64,000 nucleotides of DNA from Stereocaulon alpinum (GCA_018257865.1 JAEUBA010000005.1:62001-126000), one strand, 5' to 3'; shown: positions 52,289 through 63,910, counted from the first letter of the stretch. Notes: generated from the sequence alone by a model not told the origin. Numbers and translations are program-made.

Positions 52289-54976
52289 TCAGTCGACATC
52301 ATCTTCGTGTGTCTCCGGCATTCTAGGTGATGGCATCGATGCAGCTAATGGACTTCGCTCCCCTGAAGCTCCTGACGAAGCACTGAACCGCTTGATATCG
52401 CCTGAAGATCGAGGTGGTAGGTCCAGCAGCCTGGCGCTACCTGCACTGATGTGCCGAGCGTGGCCCTTCCCGATGTCTACACTTGTGGCTCGCTGGATTG
52501 TCGGATACGGGTTTTCGGGGCTGACGGGTGAGTCTCCCATGGGCGAATCGCCCACAGGTGATGATCCCGCGGATTCCTCGGCAGCCTGGAATTCGTTGAG
52601 GAGACCCTCTGTTGACTTTGCCCTTGGTCCGGGTCCTTGACGAACGATGGTGGGATGTTTGCCAACAGCCCCATGCCATTTCCCTTCTTCTTGAGCAGCA
52701 GTGGAGGCTATTGGAGCAGATTGAAACGTGGAGTCATCATCGCTATCTCCACCGATGTTCGCAGCAGCGCCCATGTAAGGACGTCTACGTTGTGGGATTC
52801 TTGGAGCCTCGTCAGGAGCTGGCGTGAGAGTGCCCATGTATTTCTCTTCTTCTGGTGTGCCTGGTATCTCCTCCTCCTCCGCCTTATCCATTTGACCCTG
52901 CTCTTGCAAACGCTGTTGTAACGAGCTTGCACTTTCGCGAGGTTGCGGCTGAGATAGCCTCTTCACGGGTCGGCCAGTCAGCCATGATCCTTCTGAATCG
53001 ACTGATGCAAGTGACTGAGACATGATGGCGCTTGCTGGTCCTTCGGGTGAGTTTGCACGTAGGGACGCATTTCGACTTATAGCTACCTCCTCTCGGAAAG
53101 CGGGATGAATTTCGGATAAGGCTGCAGTGTCTATTCCTCGGGATGGGAGGCGAGATCCTGGGATATCTGGAAGAGGAGATTGAGCTCTGACATCTGGAGA
53201 CTGCATCCGAGAGTCTGGTGGCGATAACGGTAATTCAGGTAGGTCTTCCTTGAACCTTGACTGGGTACGTATAGGCGTTCCTGACCGGGCACGTGGCGTT
53301 CTTGTGAAAGCTGAAGGAGGCATCGGCCTTCCTTCCATGTTACGTGCCACAGACTCTCTCGAAGTATTCGAGAACTCGGACGGTGTAGCCCTTCCTCGAT
53401 CCGACGAGTTCCTCTTCACGTTTGTACCACTGCGTCTAAATATTGACCTCCAACCCGTCAAATTGCGGCCACTGGTGTCTGAGTCTCTTCGCTGATCTGG
53501 GTCCGTTATTTCTGGAATATCAGGCGTACTCGGTGAAACAAGCTCCTGATACTGCGACAAATTGGAAGGCCCCCGGACATGCTGCATTGGGGACGTTGGC
53601 GGTGACATGCCGGCTTGAAATAATGGAAGCTCGTTTGCAGTGCCAACAACCGGCTCATCGAGCTCCTCTGAGAATGAGGGCTCTTTGAGATGCGATGTCG
53701 CACCTTCAGCAAATGGGTCCTGGAAGGGATCCCCACACAAGTTGTCTCTCGATGCGTCCTTGAGCCACGAATCGGGGGTCTTGACAGCTTGTGCTCTCGT
53801 AGCCTCTTGCGAGGATTCTGCAACTTCTGGTACCGCAGTATTCTCTTCAATGCCTAGACCAACCTCCTCCTGCTCTTCAACCGTAGCTCTTTGATCGACA
53901 ACTCCACGTGTAGCCTCCTGTGGCTTCTCATCTTGTGCCCTTTGTTTCTCAGCTCTCCTTTGAAGTTTCCGATCGACCTTTTCGCGATCTGATTTTCTCT
54001 TCTGCTCCCTACGTTTCCTATCCCGTTCCATCAGCTCTTTTATAGTCCCGGCATCCATATCATCAGCTAAATCATCAATCCTCCGTCTAGATTTCTTGCC
54101 GTCTTCTTCAGGAATCATTGGTTGCTTGTCCTTTCTTGTCGAACTCCTCGAGGGACCACCTACACTGTTAGCAGCCGAGCGTGGATTCTCGGAATATCGT
54201 ATCGTAGGTCTTGGGGACAGCGCATCGAAAGCGCTGATCTTAAAAGCGTGTTGATCGGAAGTGACCGACATCGTAGAGTGTAGAGACTCGCCCATAGGCA
54301 GTGATATGTCTGAAAGTGGCCTATCGAGGTTTCGATTCAAGCCGCCAGGGATCTTTTTGCTATCACGAGCCATTATACCGGGGTTGTGCGAGGAAGGACG
54401 CTTTGGTATCGGCACAGGCGAGCTCATTGCTTTAATGTCCTGCTCACGTGCATGGTCATTCGCCTTCCTCTTACTAGATTTCCTTCTCATAATGCCTTGG
54501 TCATTGGCACTTCGCTTGTTTTGTAGTGTGGGTGGCGACTGGGTGACAGAGAAATCCTCAGGCTGCAGACTCGACGCTGACATGGGATTTTGGAAGTAGT
54601 AGGAGGGTATATCACCGCGATCGTTAGGAGGGGTGGTAATCTGACGATTCGCCTTGTCGGCGCCAGTCTTCTCGTTGAGCTCATTCTGCCGGTGCGCTTG
54701 GGGAATGGCAGGGACCGCAGGTGGTGCCTCAACCTTCTCAAGATCTCTAGTCCTGGGGATGTTTGCTTTGGTCAATTTTCCTGTCGAACTGCGCCGCCTT
54801 TGTTGATTCTCCTTGCGGCTCGGCTTCCTCCCGAGTGTTGGAGCGCTTCGATCGCTCTCTCCGCGTGCAGGCTCCCTCCGTGCGGTGTCCTGTTCTTGAG
54901 TTCTCGAAGCGGCCATAGCCTGCTCCTCAGATTTTTTAGTCTTCTTAGATTTGCGGCCGAAAGGCCAAATGGCCAT
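52289..54976 (-). CDS. Serine-rich, largely disordered conserved fungal protein
   Basis: An intronless gene of 895 residues. The N-terminus MAIWPFGRKSKKTKKSEEQ is basic. Most of the chain is Ser/Pro/Arg-rich with many SPxx and RxxS sites, as in proteins regulated by phosphorylation. A charged helix of about 50 residues near position 310-350 (GTIKELMERDRKRREQKRK then EKVDRKLQRRAEKQ) is the only likely ordered part. Short repeats occur near the C-terminus (GDSPMGDSPV). Proteins with this N-terminus and helix are found in other filamentous ascomycetes, where they are usually just called serine-rich; this is recollection, not a search. There is no signal peptide, membrane segment or enzymatic motif. 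A role in polarity or cytoskeleton is only a guess. Confidence 0.85.
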   Translation of the reverse strand: MAIWPFGRKSKKTKKSEEQAMAASRTQEQDTARREPARGESDRSAPTLGRKPSRKENQQRRRSSTGKLTKANIPRTRDLEKVEAPPAVPAIPQAHRQNELNEKTGADKANRQITTPPNDRGDIPSYYFQNPMSASSLQPEDFSVTQSPPTLQNKRSANDQGIMRRKSSKRKANDHAREQDIKAMSSPVPIPKRPSSHNPGIMARDSKKIPGGLNRNLDRPLSDISLPMGESLHSTMSVTSDQHAFKISAFDALSPRPTIRYSENPRSAANSVGGPSRSSTRKDKQPMIPEEDGKKSRRRIDDLADDMDAGTIKELMERDRKRREQKRKSDREKVDRKLQRRAEKQRAQDEKPQEATRGVVDQRATVEEQEEVGLGIEENTAVPEVAESSQEATRAQAVKTPDSWLKDASRDNLCGDPFQDPFAEGATSHLKEPSFSEELDEPVVGTANELPLFQAGMSPPTSPMQHVRGPSNLSQYQELVSPSTPDIPEITDPDQRRDSDTSGRNLTGWRSIFRRSGTNVKRNSSDRGRATPSEFSNTSRESVARNMEGRPMPPSAFTRTPRARSGTPIRTQSRFKEDLPELPLSPPDSRMQSPDVRAQSPLPDIPGSRLPSRGIDTAALSEIHPAFREEVAISRNASLRANSPEGPASAIMSQSLASVDSEGSWLTGRPVKRLSQPQPRESASSLQQRLQEQGQMDKAEEEEIPGTPEEEKYMGTLTPAPDEAPRIPQRRRPYMGAAANIGGDSDDDSTFQSAPIASTAAQEEGKWHGAVGKHPTIVRQGPGPRAKSTEGLLNEFQAAEESAGSSPVGDSPMGDSPVSPENPYPTIQRATSVDIGKGHARHISAGSARLLDLPPRSSGDIKRFSASSGASGERSPLAASMPSPRMPETHEDDVD

Positions 54977-56524
54977 TTCGTCCTCAGGCCCCTTTAGCAG
55001 CTCCTCTCCTCCCGAACGCCGCCTTTTGCGACGCCAGCATAGGAGGGTCGACAGCTTGACAGAGTTCTGTGGGTATCTGGCGAATCAAGTCGCCTTGATA
55101 GTGGCCGAGGGACTGGATGATGGCATTCCATGCGCGTAATTCAAAATTAGGTACGTTGTGTCAATGGCTTGAAAGTGCTGTCAGAATCGGGAAGAGTGCG
55201 ACCGGTTGGCGTGTATTGGCTGGGCTAAAAGCTTACCTTAGCAACGATTATGAGAGTAGCGGATGAACGCAATGTGAAAGGAGCGACATTTTAGAATGTG
55301 AAGTTGGAGAGAGAGAGGAGGTCAAGGTAGATGGGATGTCATTGATTGTTGCGGAGAAGATGGTAGTAGTACAACAGTAGTGCGCATGCTTGGGCTTGGG
55401 GTTTGGGTCTGATGACACAAGGCGGTGTTCAAGTTATGGAGTGGCAGGAGTTGGAAGCAACGCCCCAGGGGTGCTGATTAACAGCGCTGTGGCTTGATTT
55501 AGCATAGCGCCACAATTTCCAAGCCTATTATAAGGGTCGAAGACGCAAGACAGCCTTCAATCTCCGCTTGCTACCACGGCTCATATCCAGCGCGTCATTA
55601 TTATTAACTTTGATTATTGCTGTCTATCAAAAGAAAAGAAAACATGGGTCGTCGCATCTCCGAGCATCGGTGACAGTATTCAGCCATAGGGTTCCTGACT
55701 GCTTGCATACGACAGGTCATTGGCTACACAACCCTCATCGAAATCTGGGGTACATGATTGTCTCGTGCCTGCGTGCCCAATCAGGCTTTCAGGAACCATC
55801 ATCCTCGGCCGCCCTACAGTACCAAACTGACGATCCCTCTTTCATCTGTGGCTCGAATTCTGTGCGCGACCTCGTAACTTATCTATCCATTGGCACTTCT
55901 TAAAATAAATACAATTTCCACCATGCAAAGAATGCTTGGACCGGCTGGAGCATCAGCTGAAGTTAAGGAGGAGGCACACTCAACTTAGAAAAAGAGGAAT
56001 CGTAATATTTTCTACCACAACTATCTAGACTGTCTACCTTGCACACTTGTAGTGAGCCTATTTACACAATTTCTTTGATCTTTGACCGAAGTCTAATATG
56101 CCAAGTGTACACATAATTTGGTAGCGCAACGTGATCTGTATCTAACGACCTGATCCAAGCCATTTTCCAAACACCAGGACTTCCCGAAACCTAACTCAAG
56201 ACGCCTTCGCTAATATCGGTGGTTGCTGGAATGGAGCACTTCCTGGACCAGCAAAGTCTGCCGTATGCAATCCCTTTGATTTCCCCGCTTGATGATGCTG
56301 TCATGAATAAAAACAACTTGAAAATGACACCATGGTAACGCCGCCAACAGTGCCTGTAGGGCTCCTCGCTCATATACGCCTGTCGCTATGCTCCTCTGAC
56401 ATAGATGTAAACGTCGAATGTGTCGGAATGATTGGATGAATATCTGAAAGGTGTGAGATTAGTGCGAGTGATAGGGTGTGGTAGGGTTTCGTATTGCCCG
56501 TGTATAATTCTGTGGGTAAAACAA
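54977..56524. other. Intergenic region, nothing recognised
   Basis: Read on both strands. It holds the 5' region of the serine-rich gene and the 3' region of the OTU gene; no further coding sequence is supported. Confidence 0.4.
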
Positions 56525-58049
56525 TCAGATGTGGAGCACCTTAATGCCCATGTCGATGACTCGCTGATTTTGCTTCCTACTAGCTGTGTGCAAAACAATG
56601 CTCGGTTGTGTGCTAGCGGGGCGTGAGGCAGCCTGAGCGGCGAGTCGGTCACGCTCAATGCCTTTAATCAGACGCCTTCTTGGCTTAGCAATTGGGCGAG
56701 AATGGTGAGCTTTTTCAGCGTCGGCATCATAATCTCCTGTGTTAGACTGCTCGCTAGAAGTCATGGAGATGGGTCGGACTTTGGCAACCTGTTTTTTGGG
56801 TTGGGAGAGCTTTAAGCGTATAGGGCCAGACTCGCCCTTGCTGGCTGTCGAGAAGTCGGATGCCGAGGTGGAGACAGATGTGGATTCGGTATCTTTGTAA
56901 ATGGATTCGTCCTGCCAGTTTTCTTCTTCAGTCTCATCCGGATCGAACGTTGTGTCATCTTTGAGCTTGCTGAGTGCGGCGGACAGTTGATTCGGGTCTG
57001 GGGAGACCAAGTTGGCTTCCTTCGTACGAACGGTAAGGTTGTGATTTGAAAGTGGGTGTGGCCGACTCTGGCGGCGGTTCTGCTTCTTCTTTGGCTTTTG
57101 CTCCATCTCATAATCACTGTCTTGATCACGCTCAATGCTGGAGCTTGTGCCGCTGGTTTTATTGCTGCTCTGGGACGATGCCGGTAGAAGATTAGACACT
57201 GCTTCATTGACATCACCATTTGCTTCTTCAAGGGCTTGCTCGATAGTGGCTCGGTCTGTGATGTAAGGTAAGGACCGAAGGACTGTGTCGATCTTCCATG
57301 GCTGCATTGTCGGCATGTTCGCTAACTCTGCCTGCATCGTGGCTTCGGCTTCTGCGGAGATTGCGTCGTTCATGTGGACGTTGGGTAGGCCTGTGTGTGG
57401 ACCTGCTATGTTTCGGATTGAGGAGTAATGCTCGTATGGCTGTTGACATTGTTAGCTGGCTCACTTTCGAGCAAGATAGCTGTACTTACGTGTCGGACGA
57501 TGTACGCCTTTCTGGTCGCTTCACCCACACCCTTTGCCGGCCGGTGGTGCTGCTCCTGTCTATATTCCTCCTCATATATAACGACATGAACGAGGAACTT
57601 GGATGCAAAAGCTCCAATCTCCATGTTGTCTCCGTATGTACCCTTCTGGGCCATTGTGTTCAAGTATCTTTGGAATGAGGCCTCGATATCGGCGGCACTG
57701 GGTCCAGCGGTATCCACAGCACTGAGTGCTCCTGCATTCTTGCGTTTTGGATTCCGACGGGTTCCACCGCCGGGGTGGACCACGATGAAGTTTTTGTAGT
57801 AGTCGGGCATCGAACGCATGTAGTCGACAGTAGCTGCACGCAATTCGAGGGCATGGGATTGGTCTCCAAAAAGTTGGTCGGAGAGGGCATGAAAGAGACA
57901 GTCTCCTATAGTAAATCATTAGAACAGAGAATCTCGAAAGATTGCATGGGAAGCTGTAGCAGAGGGGCTGTATGCATACCATTTCCAATAGTGTCAGCAG
58001 CGTACACGCCCCGGGCCTTGAGCTGTGGGATTTCGTTTTTGCGTGCCAT
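56525..58049 (-). CDS. OTU-family cysteine protease (deubiquitinase)
   Basis: Exons 58049-57980, 57905-57490 and 57439-56525 encode 466 residues. The OTU catalytic block is formed at the first splice junction: GNGDCLFHALSDQ with Asp25 and Cys26. The C-terminal OTU motif with the catalytic His is formed at the second junction: IVRHPYEHYSSIR (His166). Between them lie FIVVHPGGGTRR and MEIGAFASKFLVHVVIYEEE, the usual core. After the OTU domain a UBA/CUE-like helical region (about 195-245; TIEQALEEANGDVNEAVSNLLP) probably binds ubiquitin, followed by an acidic/basic disordered tail. The order OTU then UBA-like resembles human OTUD3. It would remove ubiquitin chains in the cytosol or nucleus; linkage preference cannot be read from sequence. 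Confidence 0.93.
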
Positions 58050-58787
58050 GATAGAAAGACCAAGCAATTAATGTCAATGCAGAGAGGATTATCGACAATG
58101 TGTAGTAGTAGGATGTATGGTGGAGTTGTATTAGTGAGATGTATGAGCAATGTACGTGGTGTGATTGTTGCTGCTAAGGAAGGCTGTAGGCTGCATAAAC
58201 GAACAAGCTGGCAGAAGTAATTTGCAGTGGAAAAGCAAGAAAATGAGGAGGTTGGTCTTTTTCCTAATCGAGTTTCGTTCGTATTGTGAACGAAGGGGGC
58301 TGGTGTTTCACCCCAGTTCATTCACTTCATCAGCATGCTGAAAGGACGCTGAGGGCATCACCACACAACGATGATGAGGTCGGATTTTAGGGGGTCTCGC
58401 TAACACTTTATCGCCTGGCGGCGTAGGGCTGAACCCTAGACCCCACGGAAGCTCCGCCTCACATGCCGCACAAGGGCAGCTGTTCTTGCTTGTGAAACAC
58501 TCTTGTTGGTTTTGTATATTCTCTTATCATCAGCTGCTCTATGCAGAACTTAAATATCTAAGGTATTGACTTGTCATCGAGTCAACAGCAGAGTAAACTA
58601 TCCACTCGTGCGCGGATTGGGAGCTGGCCACCGTTTCGAGACCCCTCCTTTTGCCGTAATCGATCGGTTGCCAGTTAGCCACGGTTCACATTTGTGGTTC
58701 GTCTTTCTTGGCGATTGAGTCATTCCTACTGTTTCCGGGGCATTGGATAACCTGATTAATGCGTGATATCGATAGCGCACCTGCATC
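58050..58787. promoter_or_regulatory. Divergent 5' region of the OTU and D-amino-acid oxidase genes
   Basis: 738 bp between divergent start codons, with no other gene. The part next to the OTU gene has short AT-rich strings; no clear TATA box. Confidence 0.4.
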
Positions 58788-60172
58788 ATGGCAGAGATCC
58801 GCATCGTTGTGGTCGGGTGCGCAGCCAGAATGAAAAAGCTCCGCCCACGCCGCTGAATCTTTCCGACATCATAGTGCAGGCGTTTCCGGTCTTACTACTG
58901 CGTTGTTACTCTCGAAGAATGCGGACTACAAGATCACAGTGGCTGCGAAACACATGCCAGGTGACTATGACATAGAATATGCGTCACCTTGGGCAGGTGC
59001 AAACCATTTGCCGTCAGTGACCCAAGTATCCTCTTCGAATCCCCGTACTCCACAACCGTGGAGATGATCGAACTGACAAGGCCTTGAGAAAGTGTTTCTG
59101 CCCAAGGCACTGATCTCGCAGAATGGGAAAGAAATACATGGACAGAGCTGGAGAGGCTAGCCCGACTTCATCCAGAGGCCGGCATACATTTCCAAGGTCA
59201 TTAAATCTGGCCGATCTGCTTTGACCAACCAGATACTGACCTCTTCAGAGGCTATGCTTCTTAATCGTTCTAAAGACCTTGAGAGCGACAATATCTCTGC
59301 GTTAGCGGCGTCAACAGTGACCGATCCATGGTATAAAAACTTCGTCCCAAACGTGAGGTTCATCGTCTGTGGTCGCCCAGTGGATTCGTACTCATAGCAA
59401 TGCTAGTTCAAAAAGATGTCCAAGGATCATTTGCCTACTGGGTATGACAATGGCAATACTTTCACATCTGTCTGCATCAACACGGCAATCTATCTGCCTT
59501 GGTTAACTTCTCGCTGCCTTGAATCCGGCGTCACCTTTAAGCGTGCCACATATGGTCATGTCTCTGAAGCGTCCAACGCCCACAATTCCGGCAGTAAAGC
59601 AGATGTGATCGTTAACTGTACCGGATTGTCAGCAGGTAAGCTGGGTGGTGTCGAAGACAAGAACATGGTCCCTGCTCGTGGGCAGACGGTCTTAGTCAGG
59701 AATGAAGGTGATGGCATGATGTACGCCACTTCAGGAACCGATGATGGAGATGAAGAAGTCTGCTACAGCATGACGCGGGCCGCTGGTAAGTTACAGCGCC
59801 ATGTGCTCAGCATCAGATCTTCTGACCCATGATCTAGGAGGAGGCACCCTCCTTGGAGGCTGCTATCAGAAGGGCAACTGGGACCCCCACCCTGACCCAA
59901 ACCTTGCCGTAAGAATAATGAAGAGAGCCGTTGACCGGTGTCCTGCCTTGACGAATGGCAAAGGAATTGAACATCTTAGCATTGTAAGGCATGGAGTTGG
60001 TCTTCGACCCGTACGAGTGGGCGGTACCCGTATCGAGAAAGAGAGGATCAATGGTGCCTGGGTCGTCCACAATTACGGACACGGAGGGTATGGCTATCAG
60101 ACTTCTTACGGATGCTCACAAGCAGTGGTCAAGCTTGTTGAGGAAATCTTGAGGGCTCGATCAAAGCTTTGA
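58788..60172 (+). CDS. D-amino-acid oxidase, peroxisomal
   Basis: Six exons: 58788-58816, 58875-59012, 59093-59196, 59249-59352, 59416-59785 and 59838-60172, giving 359 residues, the normal length. The FAD-binding Rossmann loop VVVGAGVSGLTTALL is built across the first intron. YASPWAGANHLPVS is built across the second. Later come FTSVCINTAIYLPWL, VNCTGL, PARGQTVLVRNE, and RHGVGLRPVR with the substrate-binding Arg. The family end VVHNYGHGGYGYQTSYGC is followed by a C-terminal SKL, a type 1 peroxisomal signal. The reaction is oxidative deamination of D-amino acids to keto acids, ammonia and hydrogen peroxide. The junction at 59352/59416 (PN then MSK) is the least certain border. Confidence 0.94.
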
Positions 60173-60616
60173 AGATACTTCAAGTATACCTCCATCCTCC
60201 CAGTCTATTTATATCGATCTTTATGGCCATTCACCATGACAATCTACCCAATCCGTTCATTTTGACCTTTCAAATGGGCTATTACTTACTCATACTCTCC
60301 AATCCATATGTTTAGAAGCTTTGAATTGTTCACTTGCTCTCGTCAGCGCTCTACAGAATGACCAAAGTGGGTTGGAAATCGTGCCGCGGCTTGGCAGACA
60401 CGAAGTCAAATTCTGCCGCTGCGAATGAGGCAACGAATCACATAGACATTAGTAAGCTTGGTCTAAATGCTTATTGATTACTCTGCTGATCTTCTATTAG
60501 TTGTGCGTTGTCCTCGAACAACACTCTATAACTCTCTCTGCGCTTATAATATCAACTCTCACGCTTCCGCAAGCCTACACAAGACCCGACAGCGGCCCCG
60601 CGCCTCAACGTCAGAT
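60173..60616. other. Intergenic region upstream of the GNAT gene
   Basis: 3' flank of the oxidase and 5' region of the acetyltransferase. The open frame extends upstream to a Met at 60467, but that part has no domain-like sequence. Confidence 0.4.
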
Positions 60617-61321
60617 ATGGAAGAAACCCTAACCAAACCGGCCGCCCCTATCAATGACAACCAGCGCATCGATACTACAACATACACATTCCAAACCATT
60701 AGACTCAACGCCGCAGAACTAGCCCATTACCCCAAACTCCCCCAACTAACCACCATGATGAACAACGCCTTCACCGTCACAGGACTCAAGTATCCCGGCC
60801 TCTACGATGCAGAACTTAAGCGCTACAACGCACCCGCAGAGCTCGTTAAAGACATGGGACGAGATGGCATCCTCTTCATCACCCTCGCCACGACCTCAGA
60901 ACGAACCGACGAGGATCCCCGGCCAATCGCAACAACAGGATACAAAACCTGGAGCGATGCCTTCGATCTCGGAGCGAAACTAAAAACCAGCTTTACCGTG
61001 ACTGATCACCCCGAACAGCATAAGCTACCGGATGATGTACCCAGATTCGAAGTCAAGGCCGTTACAGTTGATCCTGAATTCCGATCACAGGGCTTGGCGT
61101 CACAGTTACTTGCGAAAGTCACTACGGAGATCTTCGAGGGCGTGAGAAGTAAGGGTGGTAGTAGGGTGAGGCTTATGGTTAGTATCTTGAAGGAGATTAA
61201 TGAGGGGTATTGGACGGCGAAGGGGTTCACGGGGTTGAAGGAGATGAGGTTTGCCGTTGGGACTGCGGGGAGTTTGACGGGGCTTAGTAATTTGGATATG
61301 TATAGAGATCATTGTTTATGA
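60617..61321 (+). CDS. GNAT-family N-acetyltransferase
   Basis: An intronless gene of 234 residues from the Met at 60617. An in-frame Met at 60467 would add 50 residues of leader-like sequence and is less likely. Motif A for acetyl-CoA binding is at about 150-175: VKAVTVDPEFRSQGLASQLLAKVTTEI, with the Q-x-x-G-x-A pyrophosphate loop. It is followed by the beta5/alpha4 region (VRLMVSILKEINEGYWTAKGF) in which the Tyr often acts as general acid. The N-terminal part (YTFQTIRLNAAELAHYPKL) fits the usual first strand and helix of fungal stand-alone GNATs. Substrate unknown. Codon use is C-rich in the first half and G/T-rich in the second, which gives a visible switch in base composition within the gene at about 61100. 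Confidence 0.87.
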   Translation: MEETLTKPAAPINDNQRIDTTTYTFQTIRLNAAELAHYPKLPQLTTMMNNAFTVTGLKYPGLYDAELKRYNAPAELVKDMGRDGILFITLATTSERTDEDPRPIATTGYKTWSDAFDLGAKLKTSFTVTDHPEQHKLPDDVPRFEVKAVTVDPEFRSQGLASQLLAKVTTEIFEGVRSKGGSRVRLMVSILKEINEGYWTAKGFTGLKEMRFAVGTAGSLTGLSNLDMYRDHCL

Positions 61322-61775
61322 TGGTAGAGCGAACGGAATGTTGTTATTGTTGAAGAAATGGCTTGTTTGGAGTGGATAGACAGAGGGAGGGCGATGTGAC
61401 GCGGCTTGGTCGCCTTTTGCGGCTCGGGTTTTCCTAGGCTTCGCGAGTTCGTGCTCATCGGGCAGCTGTGTTGTTTGTACCCCTGCTTAGAACGCAGGAT
61501 GAGGGATTTCATCCATCAGCGTCTTATGGGGCCTTCATAATATGGGTCTGATCTTTTATGAAGGACAGTCCTGTTCCGAAGCCTCATCTATCGCCCCCAT
61601 CCAAAAGATAAAATCAAACCTAACATGACATGGTTGCAATATTAACGCTCAACCTATCCCTTCCAAGCAACGAGAAAGGCTCAACCCAATAGCCACTGCT
61701 CCAAGATCCCCAGTCCATCTCAGCAAGTCCGACAAATCAAAAATACCCTCGACCCACAACCCATCCTCCCACCCC
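61322..61775. other. Intergenic region between convergent genes
   Basis: Only 3' flanks are expected here; nothing recognised. Confidence 0.4.
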
Positions 61776-62101
61776 TTAAACTTTCTCATTCCCCAACAAC
61801 GCCGTCTTCTCATCCACTCCAGCCTCCTCATCACCACCAGTCTCGACCTTTCCACGCCAATGTCTCTCGTCCAACCAATCGCAACAAAACAAAAACGCCC
61901 ACGCCACCCCTATCATTGCCGGAATTCCAAGAGCAAACACGAGCAAGAATATCATAACTTCATGATCCTCCTCCCTCTGACAGTCATCAATCGCCGTTTT
62001 GTTCTGCAGCGTTCGACCTGCAACGGTGTTAGGAGATACCCCCGATCACATCAGACGGTAGAGGACTTACAATAGAAGCTTACTCCGTCGCCACCAGGCA
62101 T
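61776..62101 (-). CDS. Small single-pass membrane protein, function unknown
   Basis: Two exons, 62101-62071 and 62017-61776, linked by a 53-bp GTAAGT...TTGCAG intron, encode 90 residues. Residues 1-30 are polar with two Cys (MPGGDGVSFYCRTL and KTAIDDCQ). A single hydrophobic helix follows (EVMIFLLVFALGIPAMIGVAWAF), then FCCDWLD, where the Cys pair at the membrane edge could be palmitoylated, and a hydrophilic acidic tail ending EKTALLGNEKV. There is no cleavable signal peptide, so a signal-anchor topology is likely. It was not visible as one long ORF because of the intron. I do not recognise a family. Splice quality and composition support a real gene, with expression untested. Confidence 0.65.
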
Positions 62102-63316
62102 CTTGTTCTTTGCAGTGGCTGATGCGGAACGAGGCGTGATCTCAATATCGCAGCTAAGAACGAGAAGTCGAGAGCTTGTTGAAGAAATGCGAACGAAATG
62201 GAGAAGCAAGGGGGGGGTGCCTTATTAGTGTTGCTCGGTGGTTTTGGCGAGGCGGAATCGGTTGTGCTTTGGTTAGGCGTTTTAAGGCTGATGGTGGGGC
62301 GTTGGGAGGTAGATCCAAACCCTGGTATTGCGCAAGGCGGGGCGCTGATTCTGGGTTTGAATCTGTGGATATCGAGTCTACTTGGAAGGGTTTGCAGGAC
62401 GGGGCTCTCGCTTTAGCGAATGGTAGGGGCGGGCACTCACAATTGTCTAGAAGAGGGTGTGATAGTGTGCACGAATCTTGGTGGAGCGGTGTTGTTCATC
62501 GAACCTCCTTGACTGGTTGCATTGGGCTAGGTTTCCGAATTGTGACCGGCGATCATAGCTATGAGAGTATGTATGCATAGTCACAACGTTCCGCAAGAGG
62601 TTGGAACTTTTGTGTAGGGATTTGTTAACATCGCTGGTACAGAATCAGGGCGATAGATCCTGCACGTCCCTTCAGCCTTGTGATTAGCGGATCGGATTGA
62701 TAGACACTGGCGATGCTTGCGTCGGTAGCTATGCAATGCTTGCTCTCGTGATGAACGTTGCCACACGGTGCGCTAAAGAATGCAGGGATTGGAGCTCTTG
62801 CTTATCTGATAGTGGCTGAAGCATGGGAGAAGGCTGGTGCGGCAAGTAGTCCTTTTCTCTCAGTCAAGGAACCTTCACGAAGCGTGCTTGATGTTGACGT
62901 GTGTATTAGCAGATGCAGCTCGCAGTGATCGCTAAGAGCGAATGCCGCTCTATAAGTAGTCTCATAACTCTTAACGCATGGAGACATATTCAGATGTCGC
63001 GTATTCCCTACAAGGGCTGCTGTTTCAATGCCCCAAGGATCTAAGATGGATAGAAGTAGCATTTCGCATCAATTATGGAGAGTTTAGATACAAATATTCG
63101 GACCTGGGACTTGAAAGACGGGAATGGAGTGAGCATAAGACTGAATGCGGCTTAATTATAGTTGTGAGCTCTTGAATCAAGATAGTTCCATCGACGTCGC
63201 GATCTGCGGTCGTAAACCTTCCGCGTCTCTGTCCATATCAACGACAGGCGACATTGATCGATATGGTCCATTCATGAGGCGTGTTCTGTGGATGTAAGCC
63301 ATATTTCCTACAAAGA
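62102..63316. other. Intergenic region, nothing recognised
   Basis: Only short ORFs. The part next to 62102 is the 5' region of the small membrane protein gene. Confidence 0.4.
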
Positions 63317-63910
63317 CTATCTTCCGCTTGCCGCAGCCAAAGAACTTGGATTCGAAGGATGAATCGAAGCCTCAATATAACCCTCTCCCAGGGTATTACC
63401 ATACTCAATAATGACGAATTCGGCCTCGTACCATCGTCTCTCCTCGTCCAACACAATCCTCAGCCCATCAAAAGTCTCCAACAAGGTGCTATAAGTAAGA
63501 TGTGGACCCCTGTACGTAGTAGAATGCGTTGATGACGAGCAGCCCGGGATCTCGAGGACGTAAGGGTCATCTCTGGGTTCGAGTAGCCCGTCTCCGTGAA
63601 GGAGAATGTGGGATTCGAGCTGGATATGAATAATTTTGAATAATTGACGGAAGGCGAAGGGGTCGAGAGGAGTTCGTTTGTCGATAACGATCGAGATTGA
63701 GCGGGCAGTATTGGGGATTTTGTAATCGAAAGTTTCGAATCTGTCGGTGAGGGATTGATTCTGAGGTAAATCTTCCTTGGGAGAGAATATGTGATTACGA
63801 GAGGTTATCCACGCATTGTTAATGACAGAAGTGAGGTCTGTGGTGTTCGCTGGAAGCGAGGCGGTGAGATCTGCCAGAATAAATGGCAAGATCATTCGAG
63901 TGAGCAGCAT
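63317..63910 (-). CDS. Secreted hypothetical protein
   Basis: A single-exon gene of 197 residues. A signal peptide begins the protein (MLLTRMILPFILADLTASLP), followed by an NTT glycosylation site and a mature part of about 175 residues. The sequence LDPFAFRQLFKIIHIQLESHIL is a probable amphipathic helix, and FDGLRIVLDEERRWYEAEFVIIEYG plus LGEGYIEASI form a likely beta-rich end. This ending resembles a family of uncharacterised small secreted proteins in filamentous ascomycetes, by recollection only. Only one Cys is visible in the mature part, so it is not a typical disulfide-rich effector. The first Met and the Met five residues on are both possible starts. Confidence 0.75.
   Translation of the reverse strand: MLLTRMILPFILADLTASLPANTTDLTSVINNAWITSRNHIFSPKEDLPQNQSLTDRFETFDYKIPNTARSISIVIDKRTPLDPFAFRQLFKIIHIQLESHILLHGDGLLEPRDDPYVLEIPGCSSSTHSTTYRGPHLTYSTLLETFDGLRIVLDEERRWYEAEFVIIEYGNTLGEGYIEASIHPSNPSSLAAASGR

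Noticed and set aside
57572..58321. 249-codon minus-strand ORF over the OTU gene
   Set aside because: It is an alternative frame of the OTU exons without family features; the catalytic motifs lie in the other frame.
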